A stretch of DNA of 64,000 bases from Aureitalea marina (GTDB lineage Bacteria > Bacteroidota > Bacteroidia > Flavobacteriales > Flavobacteriaceae), in NCBI RefSeq assembly GCF_002943755.1, contig NZ_MQUB01000001.1:558001-622000 (forward strand), read 5' to 3'. The position numbers and the translations under genes are program-made. The notes below the pieces were generated by a model. It did not search any database and had not been told where the DNA came from. It was given only the letters and a program-made list of their open reading frames with translations. This document shows, piece by piece, positions 8,896 through 18,965 of the stretch (its first letter is position 1; the number at the start of each line of letters is the position of its first letter).

Positions 8896-11800
8896 GTACC
8901 TATTTCTGCTTCTTTTTTGTTGCTGCTTGCTGTCCTGTAAGGAGCAAGAACAAGAATATCCTATGGTGAACCTGCCTTCCTCCAGGACAGGTATCGATTT
9001 TACCAACCAACTTCAGGAATCTGATTCTCTCAATATCCTGGACTACCTGTACTTCTATAATGGAGGTGGAGTAGGTGTTGGAGATTTTGATAAAGATGGC
9101 TTGCCTGATATATATCTAAGCGCCAATCAGGGATCCAATAAACTATTCCACAATCAGGGCGACCTTCGTTTTGAGGATGTTACCCAGCAAGCTGGTGTGG
9201 CCGGAAACAGCAGTTGGAACACCGGTGTAACCGTTGCCGACATCAACAACGATGGCTGGTTGGATATTCTGGTATCTGCCGTAGTAGGAATTAATGATTT
9301 TACCGGTCATCACGAGCTATTCATAAACAATGGAGACCTGACTTTCAGTGAACGCTCAGCCGATTATGGTCTGGATCTCCAGGTTTATGGAACCATGGTA
9401 GCCTCCCTGGATTACGACCTGGATGGTGACCTGGATCTTTATTTTCTGAATCACGCCGTTCACACCCAGGAATCATTTGGACGTTCACAGATCCGTACAA
9501 AGCGAGATCCTAAAACAGGAGATCGCCTGATGCGGAACGACGGAGACCGATTTACAGATGTCAGTGAGGAAGCCGGTATCTATGGAGGTCCCAATGGCTA
9601 TGGACTGGGAGTGGCTGTTTCGGATTTTAATCAGGATGGATTTCCAGATCTCTATATCGGTAATGATTTTCACGAAGACGACTATTATTACCTGAACAAT
9701 GGAGATGGAACCTTTAAAGAGGCATTGAAGGATCATTTTGGACACAGCAGCCGATTTTCCATGGGCAACGATGTTGCAGATATCAATAACGACGGCCGGC
9801 CTGATCTGATCTCCCTGGATATGCTACCTCCACAAGAGCCTGTGGTGAAGGCTTCTGAGGGCGATGACGCCTTTCAAACCCTACTTCTACGAACCCAGCA
9901 ATACGGGTACAATTATCAATTTTCCCGGAACATGCTTTTTCTGCAGCAGCCGGACTCCAGTTATGCCGAGGTAGCCTTGCAAGCCGGGGTAGCAGCCACG
10001 GATTGGAGTTGGAGTGCCTTGTTTGCAGACCTGGACCAGGATGGATGGCAAGATCTTTTTATCTCTAATGGTATTCCCCGACGCCCTAATGACCTTGATT
10101 TTATTCGGTTTCTTTCCAATGAGCAGATACAGGAACAAGTAAATAGTTCCCGATTAGTGGATCAGCAGGCACTGGACCTGATGCCGGCAGGAATGGTGTC
10201 CAATTATATCTACCGGGGCCGTAAAGGTCTTGGATTTGATGATGTTTCCTCTGTATGGACCACGAATAAAAAAGGAGTTTCTGGTGCTACCGCCTTGGCT
10301 GACCTGGATGGGGATGGCGACCTGGATCTGGTGATCAATAATTTGAACGAAGAAACCAGTCTGATCGAGAATCAGCACAATGCGGGTCATTACTTAAAGG
10401 TCGGTTTTCAACTGGAAAATGGGAATCACTTCGGATATGGCGCACGGGTAATAGCTTTTGTGGACAATGAGGTTCTTTATCGAGAACTCAACCCCCACCG
10501 TGGATTCCAGGCCACTTCTGAGGCTGTTGTCCATTTTGGACTGGGTACGAAAGAACGATTGGATTCCTTAACTGTTGTATTTCCGAATGGTCAGTCTAAA
10601 ACCTGGCGCGATCAGCAGGTTGATACTACCTTGATCGTCCGTACTTCTGATGCCGGAAAACGCTTGTCTGGAGCTGAAAAAAGCGGAACGGCTTTTCAAT
10701 TGGTCGATGGTAACTTGGGAGTGGATTATGTTCATACCGCTCAGCCTTATTTTGATTTTACTCGCCAGAAACTCATTCCGTATGGAGTTTCGGATAGGGG
10801 CCAAAAGGCATTTGGTCCGATCTCAATGGAGATGGACGTGCCTCTCTTTTTATCGGTGGATCAAAAAAGAATCTCCCGGTTCAATATGATCAGACTGGGG
10901 ATTCACTGGTTAAACTGACCGGATTGTTTGATGATTTTCCGGCTTCCATCGATGGCTCCTGGATAATTGCCGATCTGGACGGTGAGACCGGACAGGAGTT
11001 GCTCATACCGACCATGGGTGGGGACATGGCCTCAAGTTTGACCGAATTGGAGAACCGATACTATACGTATAAGGATGGTCAGCTGGTGCCATTGGGCCTG
11101 GAGTTGCCTCAGGAAAACACCCAGTTGATTCGGCCGGCTGATTACGACCGGGATGGAGATTTGGATCTCTTTATTGGAAATTACGTGGTCACTAATCAAT
11201 TTGGTAAACCTACAGACTCCCGTTTGCTGATCAACCAGGAAGGGAAATTCCAGCAAGTAGAAGTACCAGGACTAGCTCAATTGGGCATGATTACTGATGC
11301 CGTTTGGGACGACTTTGACCAGGATGGTTATCAGGATTTGATCGTAGTTGGAGAATGGATGGAGCCAAGGTTCTTTAAGAATACTGAAGGTCAGCTAGCA
11401 GAGGTCGAACTGTTGCAACAGCGATTATCGGGATTGTGGCAAATGATCATCCCTTTTGATATAGACGCTGATGGTGACACTGACTATGTACTGGGCAATT
11501 GGGGGGAGAACTCCAAGTTCAGGGCTTCAAATGAATACCCCATGCGGATGTACGTATCGGATTTTGACGATAACGGTGCTTTGGAAAGTGTGGTGTCTAC
11601 AGAAGTGGATGGCTACTATTATCCCTTGTTAGGCTTGGATGAGCTTGCTGGTCAGATGGTGTTCCTCAGGAAAAAATTTACCAGCTATGCCGATTTTGCG
11701 GGATTGCCTTTGGACCAGGTATTTGATGATGACCTTCTCCAGAAAGCATCACTGTTGGAAGTTAATATCCTTTCTTCCGGTTTCTTGCGTAATAACGATG

Positions 11801-12123
11801 GGGAGTTTAATTTTGAAAAGTTTAATGAAAATCTGCAAATAGCACCCGTTCGGTCAGGGTTGAAGGCGGATTTTGATAAAGATGGGGCACCCGAATTGCT
11901 GCTTGCCGGTAATTTTGTCGATCTGATTCCTTTTCACGGGAGATTAGATTCATTTGGCGGCGCCTTGATCCATTCGGACAAACAAATCGATCTGGGGGCC
12001 GACCTCGGATTGAACCTAACCAATCAAGTGGTCTCTGACCTCGAATTAATAGAATTGAACCAAGAGTCATACCTGCTAGTCCTAATTTACGATGGGCCAG
12101 CGCGGGTATATCGAATTAAATGA
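8888..12123 (+). pseudogene. Giant FG-GAP/VCBS-repeat lipoprotein with ASPIC/UnbV domain, copy C, interrupted by one -1 frameshift
   Basis: Two reading frames together give one copy-A-like protein of about 1078 residues. The first frame (from ATG 8888, lipobox CLLSC) runs to 10918 but loses homology near 10800. The second frame resumes the family at once with 'DLNGDGRASLFIGG' (codon GAT at 10819) and continues to 12123. Adding one base in the GGGGCCAAAA stretch at 10797-10806 restores 'VSDRGPKGIWSDLNGDG', which aligns without gaps to 'LSNEGPTVSVSDVDGD' of copy A. With that repair the protein has seven blade motifs, ASPIC/UnbV (about residues 500-576) and seven more. It is either a real recent mutation or a base missed in a homopolymer. 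Copies A and B and the downstream enzyme are intact. Confidence 0.88.
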
Positions 12124-12129
12124 GATTGA

Positions 12130-13449
12130 ATGATGCGATTGATTTTCCCACTACTGGCTGTCTTACTTTTGGCGGCCTGTTCCAAAAGTGAACCTATAGA
12201 CATACAAGCTGCGGATTACCAGGCGTCGGTTGAAAAGGTCACCCAGATCATGGTACACGATATCTTTTCCCCTCCTGTAGCCAGTCGGGTCTATGTGTAT
12301 CCTAATGTAGCTGCTTATGAGATCATTAGTCAGCAAAATCCTGAATATCGGTCGTTGGCAGGGCAGGTTAATGGCTTGTATCCACTGCCAAAAATAGATA
12401 CTACCGGGGTCAATTTTCGTGTAGCTGCACTGATGGCTCATATGGATGTGAGTAAAAAATTGATCTTCTCCGAAGAGATGATGAATACATACCAGGACAG
12501 TCTGTACGCAGTATGGCAGAACCAAAATGCCCTGGAATTCGAAACTTCCAAGGCCTATGCTGCAAAAGTGGTCGATCATATTTTACAGTGGATGGATCAG
12601 GATTTCTATAAAGAAACCCGGACCATGCCAAAATTTACCGTAGACACGGACGCTCCGGATCGATGGCAACCCACACCGCCATCCTATATGGACGGTATAG
12701 AACCACATTGGAACCGCATTCGCCCTATGATACTGGACTCACCGGAACAATTTAAGCCAGTTCCTCCTCCCGCTTTCTCCTTGGAAGAGGGGACGGATTT
12801 TTATAAAGAATTACAAGAGGTTTACGATGTCTCGGTCGATATCACTAGTAAAGGAGATGAGTCTGAGGAGATCGAAATTGCCCAGTTCTGGGATTGTAAT
12901 CCCTATGTGTCCGTGACCCGGGGACATTTAATGTTTGCTACAAAAAAGATCACTCCTGGTGCTCATTGGATAGGCATCACCAAAATTGCTTGTAAACAAT
13001 CGGATGCAGATTTTGATAAGACCGTTTATGCCTATACCAAGAGTTCCATCGGTATATTTGATGCCTTTATCAGCTGTTGGGATGAGAAATACCGTTCCAA
13101 TCTGATCAGACCGGAAACCTTGATCAATCAGCACATTGATGACAGCTGGAAGCCTATTTTGCAGACACCACCCTTTCCTGAATACGTCAGTGGCCATTCT
13201 GTGGTTTCTGGTTCGGCTGCTACGGTTCTTACAGAAATATTTGGCGATGATTTCTCTTTCCTGGACGATACAGAGTTGCCATATGGATTACCTGTGCGGA
13301 GCTTTACTTCCTTTAATCAGGCGGCACAGGAAGCTGCTGTTAGCAGATTGTACGGTGGTATTCACTATCGGGCTGCCATAGATAATGGTTTGACGCAAGG
13401 TATTGACGTGGGACAGTGGGTGAACACCAACCTACAGATGAAGAACTAA
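12130..13449 (+). CDS. Vanadium-dependent haloperoxidase / PAP2-superfamily lipoprotein
   Basis: 439 residues with a signal and lipobox (LLLAAC), so probably an outer-membrane or periplasmic lipoprotein. The PAP2/haloperoxidase anion pocket is complete. It comprises K-x6-RP ('KYRSNLIRP', about residue 320), the PSGH-like 'EYVSGHS' (His about 356) and SRx5H ('SRLYGGIHYR'). These residues bind vanadate in haloperoxidases or phosphate in acid phosphatases, and sequence alone does not separate the two activities. It starts 6 bases after the third propeller gene and 3 bases before the next gene, so it belongs to the SusCD/propeller locus. Surface oxidation or dephosphorylation of the imported substrate is inference. 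Confidence 0.85.
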   Translation: MMRLIFPLLAVLLLAACSKSEPIDIQAADYQASVEKVTQIMVHDIFSPPVASRVYVYPNVAAYEIISQQNPEYRSLAGQVNGLYPLPKIDTTGVNFRVAALMAHMDVSKKLIFSEEMMNTYQDSLYAVWQNQNALEFETSKAYAAKVVDHILQWMDQDFYKETRTMPKFTVDTDAPDRWQPTPPSYMDGIEPHWNRIRPMILDSPEQFKPVPPPAFSLEEGTDFYKELQEVYDVSVDITSKGDESEEIEIAQFWDCNPYVSVTRGHLMFATKKITPGAHWIGITKIACKQSDADFDKTVYAYTKSSIGIFDAFISCWDEKYRSNLIRPETLINQHIDDSWKPILQTPPFPEYVSGHSVVSGSAATVLTEIFGDDFSFLDDTELPYGLPVRSFTSFNQAAQEAAVSRLYGGIHYRAAIDNGLTQGIDVGQWVNTNLQMKN

Positions 13450-13452
13450 TTC

Positions 13453-14352
13453 ATGAAGCGACTGCTTGGGTTATTGGTCGTTCTCCTGCTTGGCTGGGGA
13501 AGCTGGTATTTTCTGATCAGAGATTATCAGTACAGTATTCAATACAAGTCTCGATTTCCAAGTGGGGTCTACTATGACCACCTTCAGCAGTGGACTACTG
13601 TGTTACCCGATAATGTCGATTCTGTCACCACCCTCATTAAGGTTCCCTATGTTGGGATGCTTCAGAAAGTTCAAGTTGGTGATCAAGAAACTCGGATCAA
13701 TTGGGAAATAGAATCGCTTACCGATTCAACATGTCGAATTTACGCTCGCTTTGATCGTCCAGGCAATGATCTGTCACATCGGTTAAGCGTGTTGTTTGGA
13801 CAAAGCGATCTGCCGGATCAAGGACTTGCGATCACCAAGCACGTTGGTAATACCCTTGTTGCCAAGGCCAAAGGATTCAGGCTTGGTGCAATTGGCGATA
13901 CGATCATCCCAAAAAAGTTCGCTGCCTATATTACCGTACAATCCAGTGTGCGTACCAAGGCCCGGGACATGATCTATAGTATTGGAGATATCATGGGGTA
14001 TATCAAGGAAAATGATATCCAATTGGATGGCGATCCTTTTTTACAGATAACTTCTTGGGACAGGAATACGGATAGGATCACTTTTGATTTCAATTTTCCC
14101 ATCGTCAAGCGAGATAACTTGCCGGATAACCCCTTGGTCCGATTCAAAGAAATACCTGAATTTGAGGCCTTGAACGCCCCGTTCTTCGGTAACTACCGTA
14201 TCGCAGATATAAGCTGGTATCAGTTACTCGCTTATGCGCAGTTGAACAATATCTCCATCCAGGAGTTGCCTATAGAGATCTACAGGAATGATCCTCATCT
14301 CGGTGGTGACGAACGGAATTGGCGAGCAGATGTGCTCATTCCACGGCAGTAA
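13453..14352 (+). CDS. Membrane-anchored protein with GyrI-like effector-binding domain
   Basis: 299 residues. One N-terminal membrane segment (about residues 3-22, 'LLGLLVVLLLGWGSWYFLI') is followed by a polyketide-cyclase/SRPBCC-like stretch. The C-terminal 150 residues resemble the AraC effector-binding/GyrI fold: 'YRIADISWYQLLAYAQL', then 'LPIEIYRNDPHLGGDERNW' and 'VLIP' at the very end, which is the family's usual closing pattern. GyrI-like domains bind small hydrophobic ligands or proteins. Last gene of the propeller/haloperoxidase run (3-base gap). No DNA-binding domain is present, so it is not a transcription factor. The exact role is unknown. Confidence 0.65.
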   Translation: MKRLLGLLVVLLLGWGSWYFLIRDYQYSIQYKSRFPSGVYYDHLQQWTTVLPDNVDSVTTLIKVPYVGMLQKVQVGDQETRINWEIESLTDSTCRIYARFDRPGNDLSHRLSVLFGQSDLPDQGLAITKHVGNTLVAKAKGFRLGAIGDTIIPKKFAAYITVQSSVRTKARDMIYSIGDIMGYIKENDIQLDGDPFLQITSWDRNTDRITFDFNFPIVKRDNLPDNPLVRFKEIPEFEALNAPFFGNYRIADISWYQLLAYAQLNNISIQELPIEIYRNDPHLGGDERNWRADVLIPRQ

Positions 14353-14366
14353 GCCTTCCGCCTATA

Positions 14367-14395
14367 TTGGGTAGTATCTCTCCTATCTTATTTTG
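14367..14395 (+). promoter_or_regulatory. Candidate Bacteroidota promoter for the MFS-trehalase operon
   Basis: TTG at 14367-14369 and TATTTTG at 14389-14395 are separated by 19 bases. This is close to the TTG-N19-TAnnTTTG consensus, with one base fewer in the -7 box. It sits 76 bases before the chosen ATG and after the stop of the preceding operon, where a new transcript is expected. Confidence 0.45.
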
Positions 14396-14471
14396 TTGAA
14401 ATTGGCTTATATTGAAGCTTGATCAGCTGGCGGGCGTCTTCCTGCCTTTTCGCGTATATAACCAACCTATC

Positions 14472-15887
14472 ATGTTTAAAAAACCTAAGTTATCGTTCTG
14501 GCAGATCTGGAACATGAATTTTGGATTCTTTGGGATCCAATTCAGTTTTGGACTGCAACAGAGCAATATGAGTGCTATATATAAGTATCTGGGTGCCGAA
14601 GAAAGTGAACTACCCTTACTCTGGCTAGCCGGACCTGTTACCGGTCTTATCGTTCAGCCCATCATCGGAGCGATCTCCGATGGAACCTGGTCTCCCAAAT
14701 GGGGTAGGCGTAAACCCTTTTTCCTGATTGGTGCTTTGGTGGCCAGCTTTGCTTTATTACTTATGCCGTATTCAAGTTCCCTCTGGATGGCGGCTTCCCT
14801 GCTTTGGATACTGGATGCGGGTAACAATATTGCCATGGAGCCATATCGGGCGTTCATTTCCGATAAACTCAATAAAAAGCAACTTTCCTTGGGATTCCTC
14901 ATGCAGAGTTTCTTTACAGGTTTTGGGATCACCTTGGCCAATTTTACTCCTGCGATCCTTGTCTCTTTAGGGCTTTTTGCCTTGACAGACAAGATGGATA
15001 ATGGGATACCGGTCTTTACCTATTGGGCCTTTGGAATCGGTGCATTTGCCTCTATTAGTACTGTCCTTTATTCGGTTCTCACCACCAAAGAGTATCCGCC
15101 CACAGAAGAAGAATTGGCCAAGTTGCAGGAAGAGAAGTCCAAGGGCAATGTGTTGAGTAGGACTTGGCACGAGATCAGCGAGGCCTTTAAGGAAATGCCA
15201 CTGACCATGAAGCAACTCATTCCCGTAAAGTTCTTTAGCTGGTTTGGAATGTTCGCCTACTGGATGTTCATCACCTCCACCTTGGGTATTACTCAATACG
15301 GAATTGCCGCCGATGCCATTAACGATGAGGCTACCCTGCAATCAACGGAATATGCAGAAGCAGTGGTTTTGACCGGTCAGGTGAACGGAACCTATAACAT
15401 TATTTGTTTCCTGATCGCTTTTGCGCTGGTGCCACTGGCCAGGAAACTTGGTGCCAAAGGATTGCACAGTCTCGCTTTGGCCATAGGCGGAATCGCTATC
15501 TTATGTATTCCAATCCTAAGTCATTCCAATATCTTATTCGAAATACCTAATCCGTTTGGCGATGGTTCAATAGCGGTGACCCAATTGTATTTGTTCTCTT
15601 TCGGACTCGGTATAACCTGGGCGTCCATGATGTCTATGCCCTATCAACTGTTGGCCAGTTCTGTCCCTAAAGCGAAAACAGGGGTCTATATGGGGATCTT
15701 CAATATGTTCATCGTAATTCCGATGATCATCCAGATCTTCACCACTCAGTTCTTCTTATATGATCTACTAGGGAGTAATCCGGTAAACATGATACGTCTT
15801 ACCGGAGTCTTTTTGGTCATTGCGGCCGTTTTTACGCTTTTTATCAAAACAAATTCAACCAATTCCACAATCGAAGAATCCGAATAG
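14472..15887 (+). CDS. MFS transporter, SLC45/sucrose-maltose-like
   Basis: 471 residues with about 12 membrane segments. It has the sugar-symporter loop 'ISDGTWSPKWGRRKPFFLIG' (about residues 65-85), a form of MFS motif A found in SLC45-like and GPH-like disaccharide carriers, and 'LDAGNNIAMEPYRAFISD' after segment 4. I start it at the ATG at 14472 (MFKKPKLSFWQIW), since the upstream TTG at 14412 adds a non-family extension. One base separates its stop from the next MFS gene, and a trehalase follows, so uptake of trehalose or a related disaccharide is the likely job. Substrate is inferred from context only. Confidence 0.85.
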   Translation: MFKKPKLSFWQIWNMNFGFFGIQFSFGLQQSNMSAIYKYLGAEESELPLLWLAGPVTGLIVQPIIGAISDGTWSPKWGRRKPFFLIGALVASFALLLMPYSSSLWMAASLLWILDAGNNIAMEPYRAFISDKLNKKQLSLGFLMQSFFTGFGITLANFTPAILVSLGLFALTDKMDNGIPVFTYWAFGIGAFASISTVLYSVLTTKEYPPTEEELAKLQEEKSKGNVLSRTWHEISEAFKEMPLTMKQLIPVKFFSWFGMFAYWMFITSTLGITQYGIAADAINDEATLQSTEYAEAVVLTGQVNGTYNIICFLIAFALVPLARKLGAKGLHSLALAIGGIAILCIPILSHSNILFEIPNPFGDGSIAVTQLYLFSFGLGITWASMMSMPYQLLASSVPKAKTGVYMGIFNMFIVIPMIIQIFTTQFFLYDLLGSNPVNMIRLTGVFLVIAAVFTLFIKTNSTNSTIEESE

Positions 15888-15888
15888 T

Positions 15889-17109
15889 ATGAAAAATTTC
15901 GGTATTAAACTCTCCATCTTTGTCAACTATTTTGTGTTTGCCATACTGCTAAACAGTGTGGGGATCGTCATTGCCCAGTCCATAGAGGTATACAATGTAG
16001 GTGAGACCGAAGCCTCACTACTGGAGGCATTTAAGGACCTGCCTATAGCCATAGTTTCCTTTTTTGTGGCTTCATTTCTGCCGCGATTTGGGTATAAACG
16101 GGCCATGCTGGTTGCATTGATCATCGTCTTTTTAGGTTGCCTGGGCATGTATTTTGGCAACTCCTTCAGTTCTGCCAAGATCCTTTTCCTGACCATAGGA
16201 GTGAGTTTCGCCCTGATCAAGTTATCGGTCTATACCCTCATTGGGGTGATCACGGAGACTCCAAGGGAGCATTCGGCTTTGATGAGTTCGATAGAGGGCT
16301 TTTTTATGGTCGGAATTGCCAGTGCCTATTTTATTTTCCCGGCTTTTTTCAGCGATACTGATCCGTACTCCTGGCTGGGGGTTTATCCCGTGCTTTGCGC
16401 ACTGATCGGGATTTCTTTTTTACTCTTATTGTTTTCAAAATTGGATGTCCCTGTAGAGACCTCGGGTAACAATGTTAAGGAGGACATTAAGAACTCCATT
16501 GGTCTACTAGTGATGCCTTTGGTTGTTGTCTTTGTGTTTGCCGCCTTTTTCTTCGTCATGGTAGAACAAGGGATCATGACCTGGTTACCGCGTTTTAACC
16601 AGAAGATATTTTCCTTCTCCAGCACCCTTAGCGTAAACATGGCAGCCATTTTGGCTATATCCCTGGCCCTTGGACGATTTATCGCCGGTTGGGCCTCCAA
16701 ACGGATCGCCTGGGAACGGATCATTATCAGTTGCTCGCTCATCGCAATTGGGATCCTACTGGCCGTACTACCTCAACTGAATGTCGAGAGTGACGCCGTA
16801 GTCATTGATCGGCTTAGTGACGTGCCTACTCTTGGCTTTGTCCTTCCGTTGATCGGACTTTTTATAGCGCCCATCTATCCACTGCTCAATTCTACCGTGT
16901 TGAGTCATTTGCCGCGTAGCCTCCATTCTCCCATGTCTGGTTTGATCATTATTTCCTCTGCCCTTGGGGGTACTTTGGGCTCTAGGATAGTAGGTACGCT
17001 GTTTGAGCACATCGGAGGGGTGAACGCATTTTATTTCCTGATCATCCCTATTGTTTTGCTCATCATCTCCGTACTTATCATCAAACGTCTAATTTCCAAA
17101 GAGGCATGA
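15889..17109 (+). CDS. MFS transporter (second of the trehalase operon)
   Basis: 406 residues, about 12 membrane segments, with the motif-A-like turn 'LPRFGYKRAML' after segment 2 and 'SALGRFIAGWASKRIAWERI'-type sequence in the second half (LGRFIAGWASKR). The ATG at 15889 begins one base after the previous stop. The gene's last codons overlap the trehalase start as ATGA (17106-17109), which implies translational coupling. It belongs to a different MFS subgroup from its neighbour, so the two may handle different sugars or directions of transport. Substrate unknown; a role with trehalose is inference. Confidence 0.8.
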   Translation: MKNFGIKLSIFVNYFVFAILLNSVGIVIAQSIEVYNVGETEASLLEAFKDLPIAIVSFFVASFLPRFGYKRAMLVALIIVFLGCLGMYFGNSFSSAKILFLTIGVSFALIKLSVYTLIGVITETPREHSALMSSIEGFFMVGIASAYFIFPAFFSDTDPYSWLGVYPVLCALIGISFLLLLFSKLDVPVETSGNNVKEDIKNSIGLLVMPLVVVFVFAAFFFVMVEQGIMTWLPRFNQKIFSFSSTLSVNMAAILAISLALGRFIAGWASKRIAWERIIISCSLIAIGILLAVLPQLNVESDAVVIDRLSDVPTLGFVLPLIGLFIAPIYPLLNSTVLSHLPRSLHSPMSGLIIISSALGGTLGSRIVGTLFEHIGGVNAFYFLIIPIVLLIISVLIIKRLISKEA

Positions 17110-18965
17110 GACTTCAAATAGAAGATACCCTGGCCAGATTACTGCAACAGGAAGATACCGATGGGGACAAAAAGATCACCGTAGAGGACCAAGGTCCTAG
17201 GAAGTTTGTGGTCCGATCAACTTCGGGGAATGAACGAACGTTGGAAGGAACTTACCACTTGTCCAATCTATTACAGGAATTGGTAATTGCCCGCAATAGA
17301 GGACAGGTGGAAATGGATCTGGATTGGAACAGGATCGACGAACCACCTGCAGACAGGATTAATAGGATGATACGGGATTACTACTGGCCGGGATTGACCA
17401 GGACCATGGATGAAAGCGGGCTGGGTAATTTGATCCTGGACACCAAGAATGACTCGCTGGTTTCGGACCGTTTAAGGGTGTATGTGCCTTTTGAAGATGA
17501 AAAGGCCCTGAACTATTACAAGGGGCTGACGGATCGCTTCCCGATCGATGTTATTCAACTACCCCAGGAGATCAGCCCGGAATATGTCCGCTCCATCAAT
17601 TCGGAGCCTGGAATTCTTAGCTTGGCATTGGTTGAAAGTGAAGAGGAAATTAGCGGTGTTCCATTTGTGGTTCCCGGAGGTCGTTTCAACGAGATGTACG
17701 GCTGGGACAGTTATTTCGAATCCATAGGCTTGAATTTGGACGGAAGGGTAGACCTTACGCGTGCTATGGCCGATAATTTCCAATATCAAATAGAGCATTA
17801 CGGGAAGATATTGAATGCCAATCGTTCGTATTATCTGACCAGGACACAACCGCCATTTTACAGTAGTCAGATCAAGGAGGTGTATGAGCAAACCAAGGAT
17901 AAATCCTGGTTGAGAAACCATCTTATCACTGCAATTAAAGAGTACGAGACGGTTTGGATGATTCCGGGTAAACGGCTTACGGATATTGGCTTGAATCGGT
18001 TTCTGGCGGAGGGTTTGGGAATTACTCCTGAGGCGGAAGAAGGTCATTATGATGTCGTGTTACGGCCATATGCAAAAGGTGCTGGAATGAATCTGGAAAC
18101 CTTTATTCAGGCTTATTCATCAGGAGCTTTGGTCAATCCTCAATTGGACCGGTATTTTGTGCACGATCGCACCGTCCGGGAATCTGGCCACGATACCTCC
18201 TACCGCATTGAAGGTCGATGTGCCGATCTGGTCCTGGTGGAACTCAATGCCATGCTTTACAAGTATGAAATGGACTTTGCGGAGCTGATCAAAGAAGTAT
18301 TCGATGAATCTTTCCTCTGTAATGGACGGAATTACAACTCGTCGTATTGGGAAGAGAAGGCGGCTAAGCGAAAAGAGCTGGTGGATCAATTCCTTTGGAA
18401 TGAAGATGAGGGTATGTACCTGGATTACGACTTGGATCAGGGTAAACAAGTACCTTTTGTTTCGGCCACCTCCTTGGTCCCTTTATGGTGTGGCATGGCC
18501 GGCGAAGAGCAGGCTCAGGCACTGATAAGGTCGGTCTTACCGAAGTTGAAGGAAAAGGGTGGAGTTGCCTCTTGTGATGCTGGCAGTCGTGGAGATATAT
18601 CCGCAGATCGTCCCCAAAGACAGTGGGATTATCCCAATGGCTGGGCACCCCACCAAATGATGATTTGGCAGGGATTGTTTCGTTATGGATATAAGAAAGA
18701 GGCCAGGGAGATCATCTATCGTTGGTTATTCATGATCACCCGGAACGCAGTCGATTACAATGGTACCATACCTGAGAAATACGACGTTGTAGCCGCTACA
18801 CATAAGGTCTTCGCAGAATATGGGAATGTGGGGACAGAGTTCGAATACATCACCCAGGAAGGGTTCGGTTGGATGAATGCCTCATTTCAGTTGGGATATC
18901 ATTTACTCGATGAGATAGACCGGGAGAACCTGAACCAACTTATTGCTCCAGAGGAGTTGTTTTAG
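17106..18965 (+). CDS. Neutral-type trehalase, glycoside hydrolase family 37
   Basis: 619 residues, no signal peptide, so cytosolic. It hydrolyses alpha,alpha-trehalose to two glucose. Both trehalase signatures are present: 'PGGRFNEMYGWDSYF' (about residue 190) and 'QWDYPNGWAPHQ' (about residue 505). The N-terminus carries 'DTDGDKKITVEDQGPR' at residues 17-32, an EF-hand-like loop (Asp at loop positions 1, 3, 5 and 12, Ile at 8). It closely resembles the Ca-binding domain of fungal neutral trehalases. The start overlaps the preceding transporter stop by four bases. Uptake by the two MFS carriers followed by intracellular cleavage is a coherent pathway. The 3' end overlaps the convergent regulator by four bases. 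Confidence 0.93.
   Translation: MRLQIEDTLARLLQQEDTDGDKKITVEDQGPRKFVVRSTSGNERTLEGTYHLSNLLQELVIARNRGQVEMDLDWNRIDEPPADRINRMIRDYYWPGLTRTMDESGLGNLILDTKNDSLVSDRLRVYVPFEDEKALNYYKGLTDRFPIDVIQLPQEISPEYVRSINSEPGILSLALVESEEEISGVPFVVPGGRFNEMYGWDSYFESIGLNLDGRVDLTRAMADNFQYQIEHYGKILNANRSYYLTRTQPPFYSSQIKEVYEQTKDKSWLRNHLITAIKEYETVWMIPGKRLTDIGLNRFLAEGLGITPEAEEGHYDVVLRPYAKGAGMNLETFIQAYSSGALVNPQLDRYFVHDRTVRESGHDTSYRIEGRCADLVLVELNAMLYKYEMDFAELIKEVFDESFLCNGRNYNSSYWEEKAAKRKELVDQFLWNEDEGMYLDYDLDQGKQVPFVSATSLVPLWCGMAGEEQAQALIRSVLPKLKEKGGVASCDAGSRGDISADRPQRQWDYPNGWAPHQMMIWQGLFRYGYKKEAREIIYRWLFMITRNAVDYNGTIPEKYDVVAATHKVFAEYGNVGTEFEYITQEGFGWMNASFQLGYHLLDEIDRENLNQLIAPEELF

Noticed and set aside
10790-10930. Programmed ribosomal frameshifting in the propeller gene copy C
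   Set aside because: No slippery heptamer of the X-XXY-YYZ type at the junction, no nearby in-frame stop or pseudoknot, and copies A and B of the same operon need no shift.
12163-12579. 138-codon open frame on the minus strand within the haloperoxidase gene
   Set aside because: No family resemblance and it lies fully opposite an intact conserved enzyme, so it is a shadow frame.
14412-14471. TTG start for the first MFS transporter
   Set aside because: It adds 20 residues unlike the family and lies close to the predicted promoter; the ATG at 14472 begins just before the first membrane segment.
17559-18047. 162-codon open frame on the minus strand inside trehalase
   Set aside because: The opposite strand holds conserved trehalase signature 1; the antisense product has no recognisable domain or signal.
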